Shown here in pieces: positions 51,177 through 61,020 of a stretch of DNA of 64,000 nt. Position 1 is the stretch's first letter, and each line of letters opens with the position of its first letter. Source of the DNA: Rhizobium grahamii (GTDB taxonomy: Bacteria; Pseudomonadota; Alphaproteobacteria; Rhizobiales; Rhizobiaceae); assembly GCF_009498215.1 (NCBI RefSeq), contig NZ_CP043498.1, forward strand, positions 1,054,001 through 1,118,000, written 5' to 3'. Below the pieces are notes generated by a model. The model was given only the letters and a program-made list of their open reading frames with translations, had not been told where the DNA came from and did no database searches. Both the position numbers and the translations under genes were made by a program.

Positions 51177-52460
51177 ATGCTCGATATCAAATGGATCCGT
51201 GAGAATCCCGAAGCCCTCGACGCGGCACTTGCCAAGCGTGGTGCCGAGCCCCTGTCCGAAAGCCTGATCGCGCTCGATGAAAAGCGCCGCGCAGCCGTCC
51301 AGAAGGTCCAGGACATGCTGTCCCGCCGCAATGCCGCCTCCAAGGAGATCGGCGCTGCAATGGCGCAGAAGAATAGCGAGCTTGCCGAGAAGCTGAAAGC
51401 CGAGGTTGCCGACCTCAAGGTCCTGCTGCCGGCCGCCGAGGAAGACGACCGCGCGTCGACAGAGGAGCTGAACGACGCCCTCTCGCGTATCCCCAACGTG
51501 CCTCATGACGACGTTCCTGTCGGCAAGGACGAAAACGATAACGTCGTCACCCGCGTGACCGGCGAGAAGCCGCGCTGGAACCATACCCCGAGAGAGCACT
51601 TCGAAATCGGCGAAGCCCTCGGCTACATGAGTTTCGAAACCGCTGCGAAGCTCTCTGGTTCGCGCTTCACCGTGCTGACCGGCCCGCTGGCAAGGCTGGA
51701 ACGGGCGCTCGGCCAGTTCATGATCGATCTGCACACCAGCGAACACGGTTACACGGAAGTGAGCTCGCCGCTGATGGTGCGCGCCGAAGCGCTGTTCGGC
51801 ACCGGCAACCTGCCGAAGTTCGAGGAAGATCTCTTCAAGACGACGGATGGCCGTTATCTGATCCCGACGGCCGAAGTGACGCTGACGAACCTCGTGCGTG
51901 AGGAAATCCTCGATCACGAAAAGCTGCCGCTGCGCTTCACTGCTCTCACCCCATCCTTCCGCTCGGAAGCAGGCTCGGCCGGCCGCGACACCCGCGGCAT
52001 GCTGCGCCAGCACCAGTTCTGGAAGTGTGAGCTTGTCTCGATCACCGACGCCGAAAGCTCGATCGCCGAGCATGAGCGCATGACGGCCTGCGCCGAGGAA
52101 GTCTTGAAGCGCCTCGGTTTGCATTTCCGCACGCTGACGCTTTGCACCGGCGACATGGGCTTCGGCTCGCGCAAGACCTACGATCTCGAGGTCTGGCTGC
52201 CCGGCCAGAATACCTATCGCGAAATCTCGTCCTGCTCGGTCTGCGGCGATTTCCAGGCGCGTCGCATGAACACGCGCTATCGCGGCAAGGAAGACAAGAC
52301 CAACCGCTTCGTTCACACGCTGAACGGCTCCGGCACCGCCGTCGGCCGCTGCCTGATCGCGGTTCTGGAGAACTATCTGAACGAGGATGGTTCGGTGACC
52401 GTCCCCGACGTGCTGGTACCGTACATGGGCGGCCTGACGAAGATCGAAAAGGCGGCTTGA
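51177..52460 (+). CDS. serS: seryl-tRNA synthetase
   Basis: A 427-residue class II synthetase charging tRNA-Ser (and tRNA-Sec where present). An N-terminal antiparallel coiled coil (about residues 30-100) is followed by motif 1 ([16 protein letters not shown]), motif 2 ([19 protein letters not shown]) and motif 3 ([17 protein letters not shown]). Length and order are normal. It follows tatC by 98 bases and is followed by surE after five bases. Confidence 0.96.
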   Translation: MLDIKWIRENPEALDAALAKRGAEPLSESLIALDEKRRAAVQKVQDMLSRRNAASKEIGAAMAQKNSELAEKLKAEVADLKVLLPAAEEDDRASTEELNDALSRIPNVPHDDVPVGKDENDNVVTRVTGEKPRWNHTPREHFEIGEALGYMSFETAAKLSGSRFTVLTGPLARLERALGQFMIDLHTSEHGYTEVSSPLMVRAEALFGTGNLPKFEEDLFKTTDGRYLIPTAEVTLTNLVREEILDHEKLPLRFTALTPSFRSEAGSAGRDTRGMLRQHQFWKCELVSITDAESSIAEHERMTACAEEVLKRLGLHFRTLTLCTGDMGFGSRKTYDLEVWLPGQNTYREISSCSVCGDFQARRMNTRYRGKEDKTNRFVHTLNGSGTAVGRCLIAVLENYLNEDGSVTVPDVLVPYMGGLTKIEKAA

Positions 52461-52465
52461 ACCCA

Positions 52466-53233
52466 ATGCGCATTCTGCTCACCAACGACGACGGCATTCA
52501 CGCAGAAGGGCTGGCGGCGCTTGAGCGGATCGCGCGAACACTGTCCGACGACGTCTGGATCGTCGCGCCCGAAACGGATCAGAGCGGCCTTGCACACTCC
52601 TTGAGCTTGTCGGAGCCGCTGCGTCTGCGCAAGATTTCGGATAAGCACTTCGCTTTGCGGGGCACGCCGACCGATTGCGTTATCATGGGCATCAAGCAGG
52701 TGATGGACATCAAGCCCGATCTTGTCCTGTCGGGCGTGAATTCCGGTTCGAATGTCGCTGACGATGTGACCTATTCCGGCACCATCGCCGGCGCGATCGA
52801 GGGAACGATGCAGGGCATCCGTTCCTTCGCGCTGAGCCAGGCCTATGTTTACGAGAATGGCTCGCGGACCGTCCCTTGGGAGGTCTGCGAGGCGCATGCG
52901 CCCGCACTTCTCGACAGGCTTATACCGCTGGACCTTCCGGACGGGACCTTCCTCAACCTCAATTTCCCCAGTTGCCGGCCGGAGGAAGTCGAGGGCGTCG
53001 CTGTCACCTCGCAGGGCAAACTGGCCTTCAATCTGCAGGTCGATGCGAGAGCCGATGGGCGCGGCTTCCCGTACTATTGGCTGAAGTTCGGCGAGCGCGC
53101 AGGCGCCTTTGACGAAGGCACCGATATCCACGCTCTCAAACATCGCAAGATTTCGGTAACACCTTTGAAACTGGATCTGACCGATTATTCCGTACAGGAC
53201 CGCCTCGCGCGGGCGCTTTCTGGTACGGAGTAA
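52466..53233 (+). CDS. surE: 5'/3'-nucleotidase SurE
   Basis: A 255-residue metal-dependent nucleoside monophosphatase used in stationary-phase survival. The metal site is [12 protein letters not shown] (Asp8, Asp9), with SLSEPLRL, the SGVNSGSN loop and a TDCVIMG segment. The start at 52466 follows family alignment; frames extending upstream lie inside serS. The surE-pcm pair downstream of serS is a conserved unit. Confidence 0.95.
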   Translation: MRILLTNDDGIHAEGLAALERIARTLSDDVWIVAPETDQSGLAHSLSLSEPLRLRKISDKHFALRGTPTDCVIMGIKQVMDIKPDLVLSGVNSGSNVADDVTYSGTIAGAIEGTMQGIRSFALSQAYVYENGSRTVPWEVCEAHAPALLDRLIPLDLPDGTFLNLNFPSCRPEEVEGVAVTSQGKLAFNLQVDARADGRGFPYYWLKFGERAGAFDEGTDIHALKHRKISVTPLKLDLTDYSVQDRLARALSGTE

Positions 53234-53239
53234 TTAGCG

Positions 53240-53893
53240 TTGACGACACGTCTTGTCGAAAAGGAAGGCTTTGCGGCGCTTGTTCTGCGCCTGCGGGCAG
53301 AGGGCGTATCGGATATCGATCTGCTCACCGCTGTCGAGCAGACGCCGAGATCGGTTTTCGTACCGCCGCAATTCGCCGATCACGCCTATTCCAGCCGAAC
53401 CATCCCGATCGAATGCGGCTCCTTCCTCGAGGGCGTGGATCTGGCGGTAAAGATCCTGCATGCGCTGAAAATCAAACCCGGCCAGCGGGTGCTCGAGGTC
53501 GGTACCGGCAGCGGCTTCATGACGGCTGTCATCGCTCGCATGGCCGAACGCGTCCTGACCATCGACCGATACAAGACGCTGACGACCAACGCCCAGAAGC
53601 GGCTGGAAGCATTGAGCATCAGGAATGTGATCGTGCGTCAGGCGGACGGCAGCGCGGGAGTGCAGGGCGAGGGAACCTTCGATCGTATCCTCGTCACCGC
53701 CGCATTCAATTCCATGCCGCGCTTCTACACGGATCAGTTGGTATCCGGCGGCTCGATGATTGCCCCGCTGATGATCTCCGAAAATGAATGTCGGCTCGTT
53801 CGCTTGACGAAGACCGGCAGCCGCTTCGAGCGCGAAGAACTCTTCAATTCTCCCTATCTGCCGATCGTCCCACGCGTCGCCTCGCAACTCTAG
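53240..53893 (+). CDS. pcm: protein-L-isoaspartate O-methyltransferase
   Basis: A 217-residue repair enzyme methylating isoaspartyl residues in damaged proteins. The SAM motif VLEVGTGSGFMTAVIA (near residue 80) and the segment IPIECGSFLE replace the canonical substrate loop. The start is a TTG at 53240, six bases after the surE stop, with weak ribosome signal. It is a second member of this family in the window; the surE linkage marks this one as the true Pcm. Confidence 0.92.
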   Translation: MTTRLVEKEGFAALVLRLRAEGVSDIDLLTAVEQTPRSVFVPPQFADHAYSSRTIPIECGSFLEGVDLAVKILHALKIKPGQRVLEVGTGSGFMTAVIARMAERVLTIDRYKTLTTNAQKRLEALSIRNVIVRQADGSAGVQGEGTFDRILVTAAFNSMPRFYTDQLVSGGSMIAPLMISENECRLVRLTKTGSRFEREELFNSPYLPIVPRVASQL

Positions 53894-54027
53894 CCAAGCC
53901 GGCAACGTCGCGGCTATGGTTAGCAATCTCTCAAAAAAATCCCGCTGATTTCGCTGCCTTAACCGCGTGGTAATACTAACGCGCTTTAATAAACCCACAA
54001 AAGGTTGCGTTCTCAGTGGGTCGAGTC

Positions 54028-55590
54028 ATGCGTTTCAGTCTTTCGTCAAGGTTTGGGAAGTCTGCCGGTAATGTGGTGATGGCGGCTTTGCTGGCAAGTG
54101 TTGCAACGGGGTGCAGTTCCGATGTGACGCGGTTCGGTGGTTTGTTCTCCTCCGCCGGCCAGGATCAGATGACCACAAATTCCATTCCGCGCAGGAATAT
54201 GAGCGGTCTTCAGGCCGATCCGGTGCCGCAGGCCGACCTGCAGGGTAGCGGCATGCAGCAGCCCGATTATTCTCGTTCCCAGGCTATGAACCAGTCCTAT
54301 CCCGCTCAGCCGGCTTACGGCTCCAGCGCACGGATGGCTTCGGCTCCGGTCACTGTTCAGCGCTCCGAACTGTCGGCTCCTGGCGCCGTTGCTCCCGCTC
54401 ACGAGCGGCAGGTTGCTCTCGCTCAGCCTTTCCCGGCGGCAACACCGAAGAAGTCCGCTCCGGTTCTCGTGCCGCCGAAGGCTGACGCCGACGCGATCGT
54501 CACCGGCTCGACCCCGAAGAAGGTTTCCGGCTGGTCCGCAACGAACGCTCCTTCGGTGACACTCCGTCCAGGCGAAAGCGTCACCACGCTTGCGAACCGT
54601 TACGGCGTGCCGGAAAAGGAAATCCTTCGCGTCAATGGCCTGAAGACGGCCGCTGCTGCAAAGCCCGGACAGATCATTCTCATTCCGACCTTCAACGGCG
54701 GCAATGCAGCCAAGGCTTCGGCGCAGGCAGCTGATCTCTCGAAGGGCGGCCAGCAACCGCAGCCGGGCAAGCAGCAGGATCAGAACGTCGCCGTCATTCC
54801 GGGTGCGAATTCGGCCCGTGACAAGTCGATGGCAAGTGCTGATCAGGCTGGCAAGCTGCCGGCTGGAGCAGGCAAGGGGCCCGGTGGCACCTATGTCGTA
54901 AAGCCGGGCGACTCGCTTGCGAAGATCGCCAAGGCGACCGGCACGAGCATCGACGATCTGAAGGCCGCAAACAATCTGTCGGCTGGTTCGATCCGTATTG
55001 GTCAGGAACTCAGGCTTCCGAATGGCTCTCCGGATACGATGAAGACCGCGGCGATCCCTGCCAAGGGTGAGCCTAAGGTAGCTGCGCAGCCTGTTTCTGC
55101 TCCGGCAACCGCCGCTCAGGCCCAGCCCGCAACCTACAAGGCGCCTGTTGCGACCGAGACGGTTGATGAGGCTGCCAAGAAGGAGGTTGCATCTGCTGCT
55201 CCAGAAGCGACAGGCATCGGCAAGTATCGCTGGCCTGTGCGTGGGGCGGTCATCGCGGCCTACGGCGCCAATGTCAACGGCAGCCGCAACGACGGTATCG
55301 ACATCTCCGTACCGCAGGGCACGGCGATCAAAGCAGCTGAAAACGGCGTCGTCATCTACGCCGGCAACGGTCTGAAAGAACTCGGCAATACGGTTCTCGT
55401 CCGCCACGACGATGGCACCGTCACTGTCTACGGCAACGCCGACACGCTGAGCGTGACGCGCGGCCAGAAGATCCAGCGCGGCCAGACGGTCGCCGTGTCG
55501 GGCATGAGCGGCAACGTCAAGCAGCCGCAGGTTCACTTCGAAGTCCGCAAGGATGCGACGCCGGTGAACCCGATCACTTTCCTCGAATAG
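54028..55590 (+). CDS. NlpD-like LysM / M23 envelope factor
   Basis: A 520-residue lipoprotein (lipobox VATGC near residue 31) with two LysM repeats (RPGESVTTLANRYGVPEKE; KPGDSLAKIAKATGTSIDD) and a C-terminal M23 peptidase fold (NDGIDISVPQGTAIKAAENG to VHFEVRKDATPVNP). Metal-binding positions are altered: the HxxxD histidine is replaced (RNDGID) and the first histidine of the HxH pair is Asn (YGNAD). Such degenerate M23 proteins (NlpD, EnvC, DipM) activate cell-wall amidases instead of cutting peptidoglycan. It follows surE-pcm, the order also seen for nlpD in E. coli. ATG 54028 is preferred to the GTG at 54016. Confidence 0.88.
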   Translation: MRFSLSSRFGKSAGNVVMAALLASVATGCSSDVTRFGGLFSSAGQDQMTTNSIPRRNMSGLQADPVPQADLQGSGMQQPDYSRSQAMNQSYPAQPAYGSSARMASAPVTVQRSELSAPGAVAPAHERQVALAQPFPAATPKKSAPVLVPPKADADAIVTGSTPKKVSGWSATNAPSVTLRPGESVTTLANRYGVPEKEILRVNGLKTAAAAKPGQIILIPTFNGGNAAKASAQAADLSKGGQQPQPGKQQDQNVAVIPGANSARDKSMASADQAGKLPAGAGKGPGGTYVVKPGDSLAKIAKATGTSIDDLKAANNLSAGSIRIGQELRLPNGSPDTMKTAAIPAKGEPKVAAQPVSAPATAAQAQPATYKAPVATETVDEAAKKEVASAAPEATGIGKYRWPVRGAVIAAYGANVNGSRNDGIDISVPQGTAIKAAENGVVIYAGNGLKELGNTVLVRHDDGTVTVYGNADTLSVTRGQKIQRGQTVAVSGMSGNVKQPQVHFEVRKDATPVNPITFLE

Positions 55591-55613
55591 GTATTGCGTC
55601 TCGAGGACAAAAC

Positions 55614-55645
55614 AAAAGCCCGGCATATCGCCGGGCTTTTGTCGT
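55614..55645. terminator. bidirectional terminator after the NlpD-like gene
   Basis: A perfect 11-base stem AAAAGCCCGGC / GCCGGGCTTTT with a five-base loop between two convergent genes. T runs appear on both strands. Confidence 0.85.
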
Positions 55646-55666
55646 TTCAGATGGCATGTTCCGACC

Positions 55667-56539
55667 TCAGGCGTGGTCGAGCGCGATCCGCGACCGGCCT
55701 GCAAGGTCCTGGATATACTGCCAGGCGACGCGGCCCGATCGGGCGCCGCGCGTTGTCGCCCACTCGAGCGCTTCGGCATGCATCTTTTCGCGGTCGAGCG
55801 GGAGCTTGAAGTGGTCGGCGTAGCCGTCGATCATCTTCAGGTAGTCTTCCTGTCCACACTTGTGGAAGCCCAGCCACAGGCCGAAACGATCGGAGAGGGA
55901 AACCTTCTCTTCAACGGCCTCGGACGGGTTGATGGCCGTCGATTGCTCGTTCTCCATCATGTGACGCGGCAGCAGATGGCGACGGTTCGACGTCGCGTAG
56001 AAAAGGACATTGTCCGGACGTCCCTCGACGCCGCCGTCCAGCGCCGCCTTGAGCGACTTGTAGGCGGTATCGTCATGGTCGAACGACAGGTCGTCGCAGA
56101 AAACGATGACGCGGTGAGGGGTGTCCTTCAGGAGGTCGAGCAGCGTCGGCAGGCTTGCGATGTCCTCCCGGTGGACTTCGACGAGCTTCAATGAGACGCC
56201 GCTTTCCTGGCGTACGTCCTCGTGCACCGCTTTGACCAGCGACGACTTGCCCATGCCGCGCGCGCCCCACAACAAGACGTTGTTGGCAGCGAATCCCTCT
56301 GCAAAGCGGACCGTATTTTCATGCAGGATATCGCGCACGCGGTCGACGCCGCGAATGAGTTTCAGCGCGATGCGGTTCGGCCGCTTGACGGGCTGTAGGT
56401 GGAGGCGGGCAGGGGACCAGACGAAGCAGTCGGCCGCCGTCCAGTCGTTGGTCGCGGGTGGCGGTCCTGCCAGACGCTCGACAGCGTTCGCGAGTCGGCG
56501 GAGCTCCGCGAGAATGACGTGGTTCAGATCTTCGGCCAT
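55667..56539 (-). CDS. DUF815 AAA-type ATPase
   Basis: A 290-residue ATPase of the DUF815 family. The Walker A motif is LLWGARGMGKSSL (near residue 87) and Walker B is VIVFCDDLSF. The family is of unknown function, is widespread in proteobacteria and is often near peptidoglycan or secretion genes. The start at 56539 has an AAGGAG site. A longer frame reaching 57157 is antisense to yajC and is rejected. Confidence 0.9.
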   Translation of the reverse strand: MAEDLNHVILAELRRLANAVERLAGPPPATNDWTAADCFVWSPARLHLQPVKRPNRIALKLIRGVDRVRDILHENTVRFAEGFAANNVLLWGARGMGKSSLVKAVHEDVRQESGVSLKLVEVHREDIASLPTLLDLLKDTPHRVIVFCDDLSFDHDDTAYKSLKAALDGGVEGRPDNVLFYATSNRRHLLPRHMMENEQSTAINPSEAVEEKVSLSDRFGLWLGFHKCGQEDYLKMIDGYADHFKLPLDREKMHAEALEWATTRGARSGRVAWQYIQDLAGRSRIALDHA

Positions 56540-56746
56540 TGCTTTTACTCCTTCGAGCGCGGTTGGCTGTGTGCCTTGGTCTTTTCCGAGCGGGGTAGCA
56601 TGGCAATTCACGAGCGGAAAGGTTAAGAGGCAGCGGAATCGGTACGGTTTCCGGCTGTTCCTGTTGCATTCGCAAAGACCATAATTATAGTCCGGCCACC
56701 GCGAAAAGGCGACATTCCGCCTCCGGCAGAGTTTGAGGAGTTTAGC

Positions 56747-57094
56747 ATGTTCATCACCCCGGCATTTGCCCAGGCTGCAACCGATACCGCGGCGTCGCCG
56801 TTCGGTTCTGGCTTTGAAATGATTATCCTGTTCGTGCCGTTGATGGTCGTCTGGTATTTCCTGCTCATCCGGCCGCAGCGCGCGCAGGCAAAGAAGCGCG
56901 ACGAAACCCTGAAGGCAATTCGCCGTGGTGACCAGGTTGTGACCGGCGGTGGCCTCGTCGGCAAGGTCACCAAAGTCGTTGACGACAAGGAAGTCGAAGT
57001 CGAAATTGCAGACGGCGTCCGCGTTCGCATCGTTCGTACCGGCATTTCGGAAGTGCGCGTGAAGGGTGAGCCGGTCAAGGCTGACGCCGCGTAA
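56747..57094 (+). CDS. yajC: preprotein translocase subunit YajC
   Basis: A 115-residue single-pass membrane protein, a partner of SecDF. The membrane helix (MIILFVPLMVVWYFLLI, near residues 25-41) is followed by RPQRAQAKK and the conserved GDQVVTGGGLVGKV motif. It lies 54 bases before secDF, the normal order. Confidence 0.95.
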   Translation: MFITPAFAQAATDTAASPFGSGFEMIILFVPLMVVWYFLLIRPQRAQAKKRDETLKAIRRGDQVVTGGGLVGKVTKVVDDKEVEVEIADGVRVRIVRTGISEVRVKGEPVKADAA

Positions 57095-57148
57095 TAAGCC
57101 TGCTTTAGCGCGAACCGGATTGGCCGGGTCGGATATAGTCGAGTAAAA

Positions 57149-59704
57149 ATGCTTCATTTTTTCCGCTGGAAGACCCTTCTGATCTGGTTCGTCTTGCTGG
57201 TCGCCGTGCTGGCGGCTACGCCCAATCTATTATCGGACAAGGCGCTTGAACGCCTGCCGAACTGGTTGCCCCATAGTCGCATCGATCTCGGCGCCGATCT
57301 GCGCGGTGGCACCCACCTTCTTTTCAAGATCGAGCGCACCGATATCGTCCGGGAGCTGCTTGAGGATACCGTCGCCGGGGTTCGCAACAATTTGCGACAG
57401 GCCAATATTCGCTACACAGGATTGTCCGGTAACGATCAAACTGTGAGCGTCAAGATCGCCGACGCGCAGCAGATACCGGCAGCGTCAACGGTGCTTGAGG
57501 GGCTGGTTACCAGCCTGAAGAGCGGTTTCTGGGGTGGCGCTGCGCCCAATCTCATTGTCCGCCATGACGAGGCCGGCCAGTTCACGCTGGATATTTCTGA
57601 CGATGCCGTGGATGCCGGCACCTTGGCCGCCCAATCCCAATCCGTCGACGTCGTGAAGCGTCGTGTGGAAGCGCTCGGTGACGTCGATTTTGCCGTTCGC
57701 CCTGAAGGTGCTGACCGCGTCGACCTGCAGGTTATGGGCGACGTGGACGTCGAGCGGTTGAAGAACATCATCAACGAGCCCGCCAAGATCTCCGTGCGGA
57801 TGATCGATGAGAGCATGTCCGGGCAGGAGGCAATTTCCGCACGCTGGCCTGCGACATCGGAGGTCCTCTATTCGCTGGACGATCCTCCGGTTCCATATCT
57901 GGTCGATCGAACGGATTTCGTTACCGGCAAGAACATCGTCGATGTTCAGTCGGTGGTGAACGGCTCGTCTATCTCCATCGCCTACAAGTTGGATGCGGAC
58001 GGCACCGAAAGGCTGGCGCAGAAAACGCGGCAGAACATCGGCCGCCACCTCGCGATTATCTTCGACGATCAGGTCATGGCCGCCCCACTGATCAACGCGC
58101 CGATCCTCGATGGAACCGGCACGATACCGGTGAGCTTCACCGCGGATGGCGCTCACGACCTCGCGCTGATGCTGCGCGCCGGCGCCTTGCCAGCGACGTT
58201 GACCACCGTCGAAGAGCGGACCGTCAGCCCTGCACTCGGTGCCGAATCGGCTCGTGCCGGCATATGGTCGGGCGTGGCTGCTGCTGTCCTGGTCGCTGGC
58301 CTCATGTTTGCGTTTTATCGCGGGCTCGGCGTGATCGCCGCCATATCGCTCGTCGTCAACCTGCTGTTGATACTGGCCTTCCTGAGCGCGATCGGCGCGA
58401 CGCTGACGCTCCCTGGGATCGCCGGCATCGTGCTGATCATGGGCATGGCGGTGGACGCGAACGTCCTCATCTACGAGCGCATTCGCGACGAGGCCAAAAC
58501 CGGACGCCCGTTTGCCGAAGCGATCGAGAACGGCTTCAACCGTGCGATCTTGACGGTCCTTGACGCGAACGTGACGATCTTTATCGCCGCCGTCATCCTC
58601 TATTTTCTCGGCAATGACGCCGTGCGCGGGTTCGCGGTCACGCTTGCCGCCGGCATCCTCGCGACTGTCTTTACCGCGTTCACGCTCACGCGCTGGATCG
58701 TCGTCCGATGGCTCCACCGGCGTCACCCGCGACACCTGCCTCGGGATATAAACACCGGCATCTTCGATCGCGCCAACATCCGCTTCATGGGGATTCGAAG
58801 ATATTCCTTCACGATTTCGGCGGCCCTCTCGATCGCAGCCATGATCGGCTTTGCAGCGGTCGGCTTGCATATGGGCGTGGACTTCGCAGGCGGCTCGATC
58901 GTGGAACTTCGGGCGAAGCAGGGACGTGCTGATGTCGGCGACATCCGCGAACGGCTCGGCGATCTCAACATCGGAGAAATCTCGGCGCGCCAGCTGCGCG
59001 ATCCTACAGGCGCGCTGGTGCAACTGCAGCCGCAGGGCGGCGGAGAGAATGCCGAACAGTCGGCGCTCACGCTGATGCGCGACGAGCTCGGCGGCGACTA
59101 TGATTTCCGTCGCGTCGAGGTCGTGGGACCGGCCGTATCGGGCGAACTGACACAGGCCGCGACGCTCGGCGTTCTGGCATCGCTGATCGTTATCCTCGTT
59201 TACATCTGGGCTCGTTTCGAGTGGCAGTTCGCGATCGGCGCCATCGTGGCGACGCTTCATGACATCATTTTGGTCCTCGGCCTGTTCGTTCTGACCGGAA
59301 TGGAGTTCAATCTGACGAGCGTGGCCGCACTGCTGACGGTTATCGGCTATTCGCTGAACGATACCGTCGTGGTGTACGACCGGATGCGAGAAAACCTGAG
59401 ACGGTATCGCAAGATGCCGTTGCCGATCCTCATCGACGCTTCGATCAACCAAACGCTGTCGCGAACGGTGCTGACCGCCGTGACAACGCTGCTGGCGCTG
59501 GCAGCGCTGGCGCTGCTTGGGGGCGAGGTTACGCGCACGTTCGCCTTCGTGATGCTCTTCGGCGTTGCCGTCGGCACATTTTCATCCATCTACATAGCGG
59601 CACCGGTGCTGATAGCCTTCAAGCTTCGGCCCGAAACGCTGGACAACGACCAAGACAGAAAAGTACCGGAGCCCGAAACAAAAAGCGGCAACCCGGCAGT
59701 GTGA
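57149..59704 (+). CDS. secDF: fused SecD-SecF preprotein translocase subunit
   Basis: An 851-residue membrane protein fusing SecD (about residues 1-520) and SecF (about residues 540-851). The SecD part has the D1 motif (DLRGGTHLLF) and the P1 region. GIVLIMGMAVDANVLIYERI marks its helix 4, while VGLHMGVDFAGGSIVEL and GYSLNDTVVVYDRMREN mark SecF. The RND-type pump uses proton motive force to pull secreted proteins through SecYEG. Single-gene fusions occur in many alphaproteobacteria. It overlaps nothing and is followed four bases later by the Mth938-like gene. Confidence 0.96.
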   Translation: MLHFFRWKTLLIWFVLLVAVLAATPNLLSDKALERLPNWLPHSRIDLGADLRGGTHLLFKIERTDIVRELLEDTVAGVRNNLRQANIRYTGLSGNDQTVSVKIADAQQIPAASTVLEGLVTSLKSGFWGGAAPNLIVRHDEAGQFTLDISDDAVDAGTLAAQSQSVDVVKRRVEALGDVDFAVRPEGADRVDLQVMGDVDVERLKNIINEPAKISVRMIDESMSGQEAISARWPATSEVLYSLDDPPVPYLVDRTDFVTGKNIVDVQSVVNGSSISIAYKLDADGTERLAQKTRQNIGRHLAIIFDDQVMAAPLINAPILDGTGTIPVSFTADGAHDLALMLRAGALPATLTTVEERTVSPALGAESARAGIWSGVAAAVLVAGLMFAFYRGLGVIAAISLVVNLLLILAFLSAIGATLTLPGIAGIVLIMGMAVDANVLIYERIRDEAKTGRPFAEAIENGFNRAILTVLDANVTIFIAAVILYFLGNDAVRGFAVTLAAGILATVFTAFTLTRWIVVRWLHRRHPRHLPRDINTGIFDRANIRFMGIRRYSFTISAALSIAAMIGFAAVGLHMGVDFAGGSIVELRAKQGRADVGDIRERLGDLNIGEISARQLRDPTGALVQLQPQGGGENAEQSALTLMRDELGGDYDFRRVEVVGPAVSGELTQAATLGVLASLIVILVYIWARFEWQFAIGAIVATLHDIILVLGLFVLTGMEFNLTSVAALLTVIGYSLNDTVVVYDRMRENLRRYRKMPLPILIDASINQTLSRTVLTAVTTLLALAALALLGGEVTRTFAFVMLFGVAVGTFSSIYIAAPVLIAFKLRPETLDNDQDRKVPEPETKSGNPAV

Positions 59705-59708
59705 GCAT

Positions 59709-60095
59709 ATGGCCAGAGGCATAGAGATACGCGAAGCGCATTTTCCCGGGCGCGCGCCGATCGATACTTACGGGAATGGTGGATTTCGCTTCGCCGACAT
59801 GTCGCACCGTGGCTCCATCCTTTGCCTTCCTTCCGGCATTCACGGCTGGGACATGGACGCGACCAAACCGCTCTCGATCGAGAATCTTCAGCGTGTTCTC
59901 GATGAGGCAGCTGACATCGAATTCCTGCTGATCGGCACCGGCGTGGACATGCGTCCAATACCGGCGGACTTGAAGGCAGCCCTGAAAGCGGCTGGCATTT
60001 CATCGGATCCGATGAATACCGGCGCCGCCGTGCGCACCTTCAACATCATGTTGATGGAATCGCGCGCAGTTGCCGCCGCCTTGATCGCAATCTGA
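59709..60095 (+). CDS. Mth938-like domain protein (NDUFAF3 homologue)
   Basis: A 128-residue protein of the Mth938 fold, recognised by LCLPSGIHGWDM, the FLLIGTGVDMRPIP strand-turn and VRTFNIMLMESRAV. Eukaryotic homologue NDUFAF3 is a complex I assembly factor, and its bacterial gene is known to neighbour secF/secDF in alphaproteobacteria. It starts four bases after secDF and ends two bases before the squalene-synthase-like gene, so all three are probably one operon with yajC. Activity is unknown. Confidence 0.88.
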   Translation: MARGIEIREAHFPGRAPIDTYGNGGFRFADMSHRGSILCLPSGIHGWDMDATKPLSIENLQRVLDEAADIEFLLIGTGVDMRPIPADLKAALKAAGISSDPMNTGAAVRTFNIMLMESRAVAAALIAI

Positions 60096-60097
60096 CC

Positions 60098-60949
60098 ATG
60101 GCTGATCAATCGATGACGAACCAGGATATCTGCCTGGCGATGCTGCGCGACATGGACCGCGACCGCTACCTTGCCTGCCTGCTCTCTGCGGAGGATAAAA
60201 GGGGCGCGATCGCCGCGCTCTATGCCTTCAACGCTGAACTTGCCCGGATCCGCGACCTCGTGCACGAACCGCTTCCTGGCGAGGTTCGCATGCAATACTG
60301 GCGCGATCTGCTGGAAGGCAATGCCCACGGATCTACGGAGGCCAATCCGGTGGCGTCCGCCTTGCTGGCCTGTGTCGACGCCCATCGCCTGCCGCGCGAG
60401 ACGCTGCTGAACATGATTGATGCTCGGATTTTCGACCTCTACGACGATCCGATGGAGACACGCGGCTCCCTGGAGGGATATGCGGGCGAAACCGCATCGG
60501 CCCTGATACAACTGACGAGTATTGTTCTGGCCCCTGGCGACGCGGCACGATCCGCCGAGGCGGCCGGGCATGCTGGCGTTGCGCAGGCGATCGCCGGATT
60601 GCTTCTGCTGATGCCGCTGCACCGTCACCGTGGCCAGGTCTACATACCCCTCGAGATCCTGTCCGCGACCGGGCTCGATCGTGATGCCTTCCTCAAAGGC
60701 GAAGACAAGAGCCGGACATCGGCCGCGATCGAGGCGTTTGCGGGCCTTGGCCGCGATCACCTCGCCAAGGCTCGACATGTCCAAATCCCGCTAGCTGTTT
60801 TTCCGGCGTTCCTGCCTGCGTCACTGGCCGAGCGCGTGCTGGTCAAGGCGCAGAAATCGGGTGCTGGAATCCTGGAGCGGTCGCCGCAGCAACCGCAGTG
60901 GCGCCGCCAGATCCGTATGACGCTCGCCTTGATGCGCAGGAAAATCTGA
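60098..60949 (+). CDS. phytoene/squalene synthase-like protein (NDUFAF6-like)
   Basis: A 283-residue all-helical protein of the squalene/phytoene synthase fold (YLACLLSAEDKRGAIAALYAF; MQYWRDLLEG). The aspartate-rich DxxxD sites needed for prenyl transfer are poorly conserved: the second region reads IFDLYDDPMETRG, as in the mitochondrial complex I assembly factor NDUFAF6. A non-enzymatic or altered role is therefore likely. Translation is linked to the NDUFAF3-like gene (two-base gap). Confidence 0.85.
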   Translation: MADQSMTNQDICLAMLRDMDRDRYLACLLSAEDKRGAIAALYAFNAELARIRDLVHEPLPGEVRMQYWRDLLEGNAHGSTEANPVASALLACVDAHRLPRETLLNMIDARIFDLYDDPMETRGSLEGYAGETASALIQLTSIVLAPGDAARSAEAAGHAGVAQAIAGLLLLMPLHRHRGQVYIPLEILSATGLDRDAFLKGEDKSRTSAAIEAFAGLGRDHLAKARHVQIPLAVFPAFLPASLAERVLVKAQKSGAGILERSPQQPQWRRQIRMTLALMRRKI

Positions 60950-61020
60950 CGAATGTTCAAACTCGCGCAAGTCTCATGCGTTAGAAGCATATTGTCTGGT
61001 TGTCTCGAACGGAGAGCGGC

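Noticed and set aside
53941..54015. TTAA-like boxes upstream of the NlpD-like gene as a CtrA site
   Set aside because: The spacing and second half site do not match TTAA-N7-TTAA.
55667..57157. Longer version of the DUF815 gene reaching 57157
   Set aside because: The extension is antisense to yajC and its start region; the ATG at 56539 has a good AAGGAG site and matches family length.
57485..59452. 655-codon antisense frame opposite secDF
   Set aside because: Shadow of a conserved gene; the translation is Asp/Arg/His-rich with no domain.
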